Assembly (NCBI RefSeq): GCF_015143595.1
Contig: NZ_WYEU01000001.1
Coordinates: 248,001 to 312,000 of the forward strand
Direction: 5' to 3'
From: Sneathiella sp. P13V-1
GTDB taxonomy: Bacteria; Pseudomonadota; Alphaproteobacteria; Sneathiellales; Sneathiellaceae
DNA length: 64,000 nucleotides
The position numbers and the translations under genes were made by a program. The notes under the pieces were generated by a model. That model saw only the letters and a program-made list of their open reading frames with translations, had not been told where the DNA came from and did not search any database. Every line of letters begins with the position of its first letter. Within the stretch, counting starts at the first letter, position 1. Positions 17,691 to 24,039 of this stretch are shown here, one piece after another.

Positions 17691-18422
17691 TTATGCGCCA
17701 GTAAACTGTTGCTCCAACTCTCTTGGGCTACGCTTCCAAAGCAAGCCAACTTCCTGTCCATGTCCCGGGTAAATATCAAGAACGCCCTGCGACATCTGAT
17801 CAAGGATCTCCTTTGCAATCAACGTTGGATCATCCTTCTCCTCTCCGGTCACGGCCGCCAACATGTCCGTATCCATTCCCCCCGGAAATGCCGCGTGAAC
17901 GGCAATACCTTCCTTAAACAAGGTCCCGCGGATGGCTTGCGTTGCTGAAAAAGCCGCAGCTTTGGAAGTGGCATACCCCCCAATTCCCGCTTTGCTAGCC
18001 AAGGAAACAATGGAAAGTATATTTAACACCCTGGCGTCTTTCGACAATTTCAAGTGGGGTGTGAATTGGCGAATCACTTCCAAGGTTCCATAAAAATTAA
18101 CCTCCATGTCTTCCCGAATATCCCTCACCGGCATATCCAGAACATTTCCAAAATGAAGAAGTCCGGCGTTATTAATAACAATAGACGCAGATTTCGCCGC
18201 TTCCACCGCCTTATGAATGGAAGCCGGATCACTTAACTCCATTTCAATCGGGACAACTCGATCTGGGGCTTGAGCAACCAGATACCCCAGATCTTCAGAC
18301 TTTCGCGCTGTCACAAATATTCTGTCAGCACCACGTTCGATAACCTCTTTTGCAAACGCCGCCCCAAGGCCACGTGATGCCCCGGAAATGAAAACACTTT
18401 TTGAATTGAACATCGCATCCAT
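17691..18422 (-). CDS. Short-chain dehydrogenase/reductase
   Basis: Classical SDR of 243 residues: nucleotide-binding SGASRGLGAAFAKE, the structural INNAG motif and the catalytic YATSK (Tyr and Lys) after ILSIVSLASKAG (catalytic Ser). NAD or NADP specificity is not certain; the Arg in TARKSE after beta-2 favours NADP. The start ATG 18422 follows GAGAGG. Divergent from a LysR regulator 98 bases away, which presumably controls it. Substrate unknown. Confidence 0.9.
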   Translation of the reverse strand: MDAMFNSKSVFISGASRGLGAAFAKEVIERGADRIFVTARKSEDLGYLVAQAPDRVVPIEMELSDPASIHKAVEAAKSASIVINNAGLLHFGNVLDMPVRDIREDMEVNFYGTLEVIRQFTPHLKLSKDARVLNILSIVSLASKAGIGGYATSKAAAFSATQAIRGTLFKEGIAVHAAFPGGMDTDMLAAVTGEEKDDPTLIAKEILDQMSQGVLDIYPGHGQEVGLLWKRSPRELEQQFTGA

Positions 18423-18462
18423 GATTTACCTCTCTTTCTAAAGGGAGGTTCACATTTACCTA

Positions 18463-18518
18463 ATGCACATTTCTCAATAAATAGGTACAAATGCACTTAT
18501 ATCATGCGTAATATGCAC
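18463..18518. promoter_or_regulatory. Repeated ATGCAC boxes between SDR and LysR genes
   Basis: ATGCAC occurs three times in the same direction, at 18463, 18491 and 18513, in the divergent promoter region. The last lies in an imperfect palindrome of T-N11-A form (18506-18518), the usual LysR recognition pattern. Candidate binding sites for the LysR protein; function inferred. Confidence 0.45.
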
Positions 18519-18520
18519 GA

Positions 18521-19414
18521 ATGGAAACTGACTTACTTCGCATATTTCTTTCTGTCGCGAATAAGGGAAGTTTCGCGGCTGTTGCTAAAGAGCGAAACGT
18601 TGACCCTTCTTCCATTTCCCGTGCCATAGCCACCCTTGAAAGCCAATTGGACGCTCGCCTTTTCCAGCGCACAACCCGAAGCTTAACCTTAACCGAAGCA
18701 GGCCATTTATTCTTGGCGCGCGCCAAGCCCATCTGCGATGAACTGGAAATTGCACGAGACGAACTTGCTTCTTTTCAAAAAAAGGTCAGTGGAAAGCTGA
18801 GGATTTCCACCTCAGTTGCCTTTGGGCAAACCTGTCTCCTGCCGCACTTACCCATATTTAGGGACCTATACCCTGATTTGCAGATTGACCTGAAATTAAG
18901 TGATCAAAATCTGGATCTCATTTCCAACGAAATTGATCTGGCAATCCGCCTTAACCCTCTCTCTGACAATCGTTTTATTCGTAGCCGGCTTAAACACACC
19001 AGATACCGGGTCGTTGCGGCGCCAAATTACTTATCTAAAAATCCACCCCTCTCAACACCAGCCGACCTTGAACAGCATGAATGCCTGTTATTTGACTTAC
19101 CTCAGTATCAGGATTTCTGGAATTTCAAGGATGGGCAAGGAAAATTGTCGCAAATTCCCATCAGCGGCAACCTGACCATGAGCAATGCGCTTGCGATCAA
19201 AGAATGCGCTCTTCGCGGATTAGGGATCGCACTTCTCGCCGACTGGATGGTGGAGAAGGACATCCAAGATGGAAAGCTGGTTGACCTGTTCCCAAACCAT
19301 GAAGTTTCTGCGGAAGAATTTGATACCGGTATCTGGATCATATACCCAGACCGGGCCTTTCTTCCCTCAAAGACCCGGGTGATGATTGATTTCCTGAAAG
19401 ATAACCTCAAGTGA
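18521..19414 (+). CDS. LysR-family transcriptional regulator
   Basis: 297 residues with the N-terminal helix-turn-helix (LLRIFLSVANKGSFAAVAKE, VDPSSISRAIATLESQLDAR, LFQRTTRSLTLTEAGHLFL) and a periplasmic-binding-like effector domain from ~90 on. The DNA-binding part resembles the subgroup that controls divergent oxidoreductase genes, and an SDR gene is divergent here. Its last eight bases overlap the end of the convergent alkB-type gene. Confidence 0.92.
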   Translation: METDLLRIFLSVANKGSFAAVAKERNVDPSSISRAIATLESQLDARLFQRTTRSLTLTEAGHLFLARAKPICDELEIARDELASFQKKVSGKLRISTSVAFGQTCLLPHLPIFRDLYPDLQIDLKLSDQNLDLISNEIDLAIRLNPLSDNRFIRSRLKHTRYRVVAAPNYLSKNPPLSTPADLEQHECLLFDLPQYQDFWNFKDGQGKLSQIPISGNLTMSNALAIKECALRGLGIALLADWMVEKDIQDGKLVDLFPNHEVSAEEFDTGIWIIYPDRAFLPSKTRVMIDFLKDNLK

Positions 19415-20030
19415 GCGGTGCATGACCTTCAATGGTTCGGAAGGTGAGGTTTATACGCGGGGTAAAGACACGTTTTGTGGTCGGAAGGCTGTGCAACCAG
19501 TGACTTTGCGTCTCCCCTTTCATGATAAGAAGGCTGCCATGCTCCAATATCTGCGCGGCGGTTTCCTTCGTTTTCTTGTGTTTAAAAGAAAACTTCCGCT
19601 CCGCCCCGAAACTCAAAGACGCGATTGCCCCATTTCGTTTAAGTTCTCGCTCGGCATCACTATGCCAGGCCATGCCTTCTGATCCATCATGATATAAATT
19701 CAAAAGACAGGAATTAAACAACTCCTGACTTTCCCGCTCGGCAATGGCTTTTAGCTTCAATAGCTCATCCGTCCAGGGAAGCGCTGATTTCGTTGTCCCG
19801 GAATAGGTGTAAGAAAAAGGCTCCGACCCGTACCAGGCTACTTTTCGTTTTGTGGTGATTTTCTTGCCAAAAATAACGGCTTGATCATGTTGCCAACTAA
19901 TCCCGGTGAGAAGTTGATCATAAAAACGATCCGCATCCGTCAATGACATAACGGATCCATGATAATGGACCACACCATCCTTCGGCAGAAGGTTACGGGG
20001 TCCTTCTTCTACCTGTTCAAAGAGATCCAT
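19407..20030 (-). CDS. AlkB-type 2-oxoglutarate/Fe(II) dioxygenase (alkylated nucleic acid repair)
   Basis: Oxidatively removes methyl groups from N1-methyladenine and N3-methylcytosine. The iron ligands are visible in MAWHSDAERELKR (HxD) and SHWLHSLP (His), followed by the 2OG-binding RINLTFR. The segment SEPFSYTYSG and NLYHDGSEGMAWHSD place it with the ALKBH2/3-like bacterial group. ATG 20030 is taken as start; a TTG 24 bases earlier is possible. The gene overlaps the stand-alone Ada zinc domain gene by 22 bases and is the last member of an alkylation-repair operon. Confidence 0.9.
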   Translation of the reverse strand: MDLFEQVEEGPRNLLPKDGVVHYHGSVMSLTDADRFYDQLLTGISWQHDQAVIFGKKITTKRKVAWYGSEPFSYTYSGTTKSALPWTDELLKLKAIAERESQELFNSCLLNLYHDGSEGMAWHSDAERELKRNGAIASLSFGAERKFSFKHKKTKETAAQILEHGSLLIMKGETQSHWLHSLPTTKRVFTPRINLTFRTIEGHAPLT

Positions 20031-20254
20031 TGCCGATACGCCTTTTTCATACAATGACCGCAGGGCCGGAACCCACTCGATTGGGCCTCTTCCTTGCTCT
20101 TAAAAAACACCCGATTTTCCCGTTTCATCTTTTTGCCAGACCAGCAATCAAGACGACCATAAATCTTCAATTTGCGATGCCCGCCCCACTGAATGTCTCC
20201 AGCTTTGATATACGCCTTAAACGCCGCATCCTGAATTTCAAGATGTCGCATCAT
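20009..20254 (-). CDS. Stand-alone Ada metal-binding (methylphosphotriester) domain protein
   Basis: 81 residues corresponding to the N-terminal zinc domain of Ada: IYGRLDCWSGKKMKRENRVF then SSGFRPCGHCMKKAYRQW. In E. coli Ada four Cys bind zinc and the first is the methyl acceptor. Here the first Cys and the final CxxC pair are present, but the second Cys of the CxxxC is replaced (CWSGK), so a His or another residue would have to complete the site. It overlaps its neighbours on both sides (17 and 22 bases). Because the operon's Ada protein lacks this domain, it may work as a separate damage sensor. Confidence 0.8.
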   Translation of the reverse strand: MMRHLEIQDAAFKAYIKAGDIQWGGHRKLKIYGRLDCWSGKKMKRENRVFFKSKEEAQSSGFRPCGHCMKKAYRQWISLNR

Positions 20255-20951
20255 GGAAGATAATCCCTAGAGTATACCGGTTTCCGCTTTTGACTTCACT
20301 GACCCCATGACGGATTTTAGCTCGGTAGTACCCACGCGTGCCCAGAACTGGACGGAAATTGGTTGTGAAGATGATCATGTCACCGCGCCGTGGCGCTAGC
20401 ACCATTGCTTTTGATTGCGCCCGTGGCACCTGCTCGGTCAATACAAACTCACCGCCTGTATAGTCCTCACCCGGTTCGTTCAAAAAGCAAGCCGCCTGAA
20501 TGGGGAAATACACCTCCCCATACAAATCCTGATGCAATGTGTTGTAGCCACCTTGCCCATATTTCAGGATAAGCGGCGTTGGTTTCGATTGTCCCGCCCT
20601 CTGACACTGCTCACTCAACGAAAGCAGGTCTTTTGGAAACTGATCAGAAATTCCAAGCCATTTCATCCAGGAATTGGCGACAGGCACCAGATTTGGATAA
20701 AGTCCTTCCCTCAGTTCCTGTACCAAATCCGGCAAAGGGTAATTCCAATATTTGTAGGATCCTTTGCCAAAGCGATGCCGTTCCATAACAACGGTCTTTC
20801 GATACCCCTCCTCCTGATCAAAGCCTTCAATCAAAGCCCCGCATTCATTGGGGGACAGAAACTCAGGAACAAGCGCATAACCTTTGTTGTTGAGGTCATC
20901 GGCAACAGTTTGCCAATCCAGTACCGCTATTCTATCCTTCAACTCAGACAT
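20238..20951 (-). CDS. 2OG-Fe(II) oxygenase of the alkylation-repair operon
   Basis: A second iron/2-oxoglutarate dioxygenase, different from AlkB. It shows YNTLHQDLYGEVYFPIQ (HxD), GDMIIFTTNFRPV and AKIRHGVSEV (distal His), with a nearby Arg for 2OG. Start ATG 20951 has GGGAGG upstream and overlaps the end of the ada-type gene. Proteins of this kind are found beside ada in many proteobacteria, but the substrate is not established to my knowledge; repair of alkylated DNA or RNA is the natural guess from context. Confidence 0.8.
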   Translation of the reverse strand: MSELKDRIAVLDWQTVADDLNNKGYALVPEFLSPNECGALIEGFDQEEGYRKTVVMERHRFGKGSYKYWNYPLPDLVQELREGLYPNLVPVANSWMKWLGISDQFPKDLLSLSEQCQRAGQSKPTPLILKYGQGGYNTLHQDLYGEVYFPIQAACFLNEPGEDYTGGEFVLTEQVPRAQSKAMVLAPRRGDMIIFTTNFRPVLGTRGYYRAKIRHGVSEVKSGNRYTLGIIFHDATS

Positions 20952-21777
20952 GGGCAGCCTCCCACCCGAGGATGGCAGATTTTTTATCTTCACCCCATCG
21001 GTATCCGCCCAAATGACCCGATTTTTGGATCACACGATGGCACGGGATAAGATACGCAACCGGGTTATTTCCAATGGCAGTCCCAACTGCGCGGAAGGAC
21101 TTTGGATTCCCGATTTTAGTCGCAATATCCCCATAAGTGGACACGGCCCCTTCCGGAATTTTAAGCAGGCTTTCCCAAACTTTAATCTGAAATGGCGTCC
21201 CTGAAAGATGCAACTTGATCTGATCAAGACGCTTCCAATCATCCTGGAAAATAAACAAAGCATCTTGTTGCAACTTGTCTGTAATCTGACGGAACGGAGC
21301 GTTTGGGAAACGTGCCCGAAGCCCTTCAAAGGCAAGGTCCTCATCTTCTTCAAACTGCATGTGACACACCCCTTTGGGGGTTGAGGCTACAATCAGCTTT
21401 CCAAATGGACTTTCCGCGATGGAGTAATTAATAGGCAAGTTCGCTCCACCATTTTTAAACTCTCCCGGTGTCATTCCTTCGATAGACACAAACAGATCAT
21501 GTAACCGACTTGTCCCGGAAAGTCCCGTTTCATAGGCCGCATCCAGCAATGTAGACCGATTTTTCAGGAGCTCTTTAGCGTATTCCAAACTTAAATACTG
21601 CATGAACTTTTTAGGGCTTACTCCGGCCCATTCCTTAAACATCCGCTGAAAATGATGGGGGCTGACATGCACTGCCTCGGCAATCTGCTCAAGCGACGGC
21701 TGTTCCTTAAAATTCTCACGGATAAAGTGGATCGCTTTCTCAATCCGCTTGTAATCAATCTCGTCCTGATTTTGCAT
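20944..21777 (-). CDS. ada: Ada-like AraC regulator fused to O6-methylguanine-DNA methyltransferase
   Basis: 277 residues. Residues ~10-105 are an AraC-type helix-turn-helix domain (SLEQIAEAVHVSPHHFQRMF, AYETGLSGTSRLHDLF). Residues ~115-275 are a methylguanine methyltransferase with AVSTYGDIATKIGNPKSFRA and the catalytic Cys in YLIPCHRVIQKSG, followed by GGYRWG. The N-terminal methylphosphotriester sensor of E. coli Ada is absent; it is encoded two genes downstream as a free protein. Starts 9 bases after the SDR stop, so all five genes look like one unit. Confidence 0.92.
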   Translation of the reverse strand: MQNQDEIDYKRIEKAIHFIRENFKEQPSLEQIAEAVHVSPHHFQRMFKEWAGVSPKKFMQYLSLEYAKELLKNRSTLLDAAYETGLSGTSRLHDLFVSIEGMTPGEFKNGGANLPINYSIAESPFGKLIVASTPKGVCHMQFEEDEDLAFEGLRARFPNAPFRQITDKLQQDALFIFQDDWKRLDQIKLHLSGTPFQIKVWESLLKIPEGAVSTYGDIATKIGNPKSFRAVGTAIGNNPVAYLIPCHRVIQKSGHLGGYRWGEDKKSAILGWEAAHV

Positions 21778-21786
21778 GTCACTACC

Positions 21787-22548
21787 TTACACCTTGCTGA
21801 TGGAAACACCACCATCGGCCAAAAGCGCGGCTCCTGTGGTAAAGCTTGATAGATCTGATGCCAAATACAGCGCTGTCATGGCAATTTCTTCGGGGGAAGC
21901 TGTTCTCTTTAGCGCGTGAATGTTTCTCACGAACTCTTTTACTTCCGGGCTATCTCCGAACTCCTTTGCCATGTCGGTATTTGTGCCGCCGGGTAGAAGG
22001 GCATTTACGCGAATACCTTCCGCGCCATATTCACTCGCCAGCGTTTTTACGAGGCCGATAATACCCGCCTTGCTGGCCGCATAAGCAGATTGATGGGGCA
22101 TTCCCATCTCATACCCCACGAAAGAAGACGTGAAGATAATAGACCCGCCAGCCGCCACCATCACCGGGACCTGATATTTTGCTGCCAGAAATCCACTTGT
22201 CAGATTTGTTGAAAGCGTCTGGCTCCAATTATCCAAAGAAAGATCAGTGATGGCACCCGGCCACCCCAAAGTCCCTGCATTATTAAAGGCGATATCCAGC
22301 TTTCCGAACTTAGACAAAGTCAGTTCAACCAGCGCTTTGTTGTAATCTTCTGAGGCAACATCTCCTGAAAGCGCCACTGCATTTCCGCCTTTAGCTCGAA
22401 TTTCGGAGACTAGCTCCTGCAATAACTGCTCCCGCCGAGCGGCGAGCACAACACTTGCCCCCTCTTCCGCAAATAACAACGCCGCCGCCCGACCAATACC
22501 CGCACTCGCGCCAGTTACAATGGCGACTTTCCCATCCAACATACCCAT
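21787..22548 (-). CDS. Short-chain dehydrogenase/reductase heading the ada operon
   Basis: 253-residue classical SDR: IVTGASAGIGRAAAL (nucleotide loop), ARREQL, FNNAGTLGWPG, ITSSFVGYEMGMPHQSAYAASKAG (catalytic Ser, Tyr, Lys) and the C-terminal LLADGGVSISKV. Resembles the glucose-1-dehydrogenase/3-ketoacyl reductase-like group; substrate unknown. Only nine bases separate it from ada, so it is probably cotranscribed, though its part in alkylation repair (if any) is unclear. Sits at the edge of the island that begins upstream. Confidence 0.88.
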   Translation of the reverse strand: MGMLDGKVAIVTGASAGIGRAAALLFAEEGASVVLAARREQLLQELVSEIRAKGGNAVALSGDVASEDYNKALVELTLSKFGKLDIAFNNAGTLGWPGAITDLSLDNWSQTLSTNLTSGFLAAKYQVPVMVAAGGSIIFTSSFVGYEMGMPHQSAYAASKAGIIGLVKTLASEYGAEGIRVNALLPGGTNTDMAKEFGDSPEVKEFVRNIHALKRTASPEEIAMTALYLASDLSSFTTGAALLADGGVSISKV

Positions 22549-22691
22549 CTTCGTACCCTTCTTCTAATTTTCGAATGAAGAAGGAGTAGCTGCGGGAATA
22601 AGTAAGCTCGACCCGTTTCTTGCGGTATTTAATAGAATGGAAATCACGGCGAAGCGTTGGTCTAGACAAAAAGTTCCAGTTCCAAAAAAAC
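22549..22691. other. Intergenic, left edge of the island
   Basis: Contains the promoter region of the SDR/ada operon (not identifiable by motif). I see no gene. No copy of the tRNA-Ser 3' end that would mark an attL site was found by eye here. Confidence 0.4.
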
Positions 22692-22885
22692 AACATGGGC
22701 TACAAGCCGAAGATTGAAGTCTTCCAAAGCATCAGGAATACCGTTGCCACCTAGTTTAATAACGCTGGAGTTCCTCCGCCAACATCTTAGGACATGACAT
22801 CCCTACCCTCACCTACGGGCTGTATGCATCTGACACTGACTTTGAGGTGGCGAAGGAGGCGATGGGGAGGTTAGTTTATCCTTAG
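22692..22885 (+). pseudogene. Decayed tyrosine recombinase (integrase) C-terminal remnant
   Basis: Forward strand, frame starting at 22692, reads MGYKPKIEVFQSIRNTVAT, a TAG stop at 22752, then FNNAGVPPPTS. A one-base shift near 22784 continues the integrase as ILGHDIPTLTYGLYASDTD and on to AMGRLVYP and a stop at 22885. The pieces match the end of phage-type integrases: catalytic Arg in the HxxR box (here QSIR, first His lost), the LGH box, and the nucleophile Tyr in TYGLY. The catalytic N-terminal two-thirds is missing. The gene is dead but shows that an integrating element was here. Confidence 0.85.
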
Positions 22886-23133
22886 CTGAACAATAAAAAT
22901 ATGTACTTTAACTATTTTCTGGAGCACAATAGGTTGAATCGAAATATCAAAATTAATAACAATACATGTGCCACTCTCTTAACATTCACACACGCCTCAC
23001 TAATCAGTATCATTTGAGATCTCTTAACGATTTTTTAGTCAATTTACTTGACAATCCTTCCTTTCAGCATCATATGATACCAAGCATGATGCCTGCTCCG
23101 TCATACAAGTTTAACAAGTGAGCTTCACGTAGA
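22886..23133. promoter_or_regulatory. Promoter/operator region of the three-gene island operon
   Basis: TTGACA at 23048-23053 is followed, 19 bases on, by TATGAT (23073-23078), which lies inside the palindrome ATCATATGAT (23069-23078). A related segment occurs 60 bases upstream: CAGTATCATTTGAGA at 23005-23019 versus CAGCATCATATGATA at 23065-23079. A further GCATGATGC lies at 23084-23092. These are good candidates for autoregulatory binding of the HTH antitoxin over its own promoter; the region is A+T-rich. Confidence 0.5.
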
Positions 23134-23481
23134 ATGAACGGGAGCAAACTTGATTCAGTTAGAAAGGAACTAGTTCGACTTTGTCGCGACGGTAGAAAAA
23201 GGTTCGTGGCTCGAAAATACCCACACAACTGGCACCCCCATTCTGTTCCTCGTAATTCAGCTCTCGGAACATTCTCAGACGAAAGCGCCTGGGAGTGGAT
23301 TGCTGACCAAATTGAAGCAGGATGTGAATTGAAAGCAGAAGATTGGCGGCACGGCCCTCAAGAAAAAATAGCGCACATTTTCGTCGCGAAAGCGTCTAAA
23401 GATGGCAAGCCGATATACGTCAAACTTCATTTAGGTAACCAAGTAGTCCTTGGGATTAGTTTTCATATTTCTACCAAATAA
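23134..23481 (+). CDS. Putative MqsR-like toxin
   Basis: 115 residues, basic, first gene of a toxin-antitoxin-like trio. I do not recognise a close named family. The C-terminal half (SAWEWIADQIEAG, EDWRHGPQEKIAHIFVAK, PIYVKLHLGNQVVLGISFHIS) follows the layout of MqsR/RelE-type mRNA interferases, in which a final strand pair such as IYxKLxxxxxVxxISF is typical. The 12-base gap to an MqsA-like antitoxin supports this reading strongly. Basic residues cluster in the N-terminal part (RKRFVARKYPHNW HPH region), as expected for RNA binding. Order toxin-then-antitoxin matches mqsRA. Confidence 0.6.
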   Translation: MNGSKLDSVRKELVRLCRDGRKRFVARKYPHNWHPHSVPRNSALGTFSDESAWEWIADQIEAGCELKAEDWRHGPQEKIAHIFVAKASKDGKPIYVKLHLGNQVVLGISFHISTK

Positions 23482-23493
23482 TGAAAGGGAAGC

Positions 23494-24027
23494 ATGATGA
23501 GTAAATACCTCGAAGATAACCACCAACATATTTGCTGCCCTCTTTGTGAAAACGAAAACCTCACCAGCACTTTTCAATCCGAAGACATCCAATACGGCAG
23601 TAGTGGAAAATCAGTTACAGTTGACATACCAGTTTTTATCTGTCCGTCTTGTAGCTTTGTATTTAGCGGCGAAGAAGCCGAAACTGTAATTCACGACGCT
23701 ATTTGCAAAGATATGGGCGTCCTTACCCCCTCAGAGATTACAGAAATTCGTAGGAAGCTTGGACTATCTCAAGAGAAATTTGCTGAACTCACAAAAATTG
23801 GAGTTGCTTCGATAAAGAGATGGGAAAGCGGTAAAACCATTCAAGATGCCAGCAAAGATACTTATCTTCGCCTCTTAGCAATCCCAGAGGTGATGGATAA
23901 ACTTGAGAGAATCAACAATAAGGCGAAACAATTACCAACCAAAAAGGAACCAAAATTTAGATCCCAATTTAGTCCCGCAACAATCTCGCGGGCCGAGAAC
24001 TTCCAATTGAGAAGGCTAGCCGCTTAA
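23494..24027 (+). CDS. MqsA/YgiT-like antitoxin: zinc finger plus helix-turn-helix
   Basis: 177 residues. N-terminal zinc domain with CPLC (residues 15-18) and CPSC (~50-53), the two-knuckle arrangement of MqsA, then a helix-turn-helix TPSEITEIRRKLGLSQEKFA with KIGVASIKRWESGKTIQDAS, the HTH_MqsA pattern that binds DNA. The C-terminal ~40 residues are Lys/Arg-rich and appear disordered. It should neutralise the upstream protein and repress the operon. ATG 23494 follows AAAGGGAAGC. It is longer than E. coli MqsA (131). Confidence 0.85.
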   Translation: MMSKYLEDNHQHICCPLCENENLTSTFQSEDIQYGSSGKSVTVDIPVFICPSCSFVFSGEEAETVIHDAICKDMGVLTPSEITEIRRKLGLSQEKFAELTKIGVASIKRWESGKTIQDASKDTYLRLLAIPEVMDKLERINNKAKQLPTKKEPKFRSQFSPATISRAENFQLRRLAA

Positions 24028-24039
24028 GGTGATCATCAA

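Noticed and set aside
22845-22872. Possible att site similar to the tRNA-Ser 3' end (GGAGG-rich stretch)
   Set aside because: Only short G-rich similarity, lies within the integrase remnant coding trace; not a credible direct repeat.
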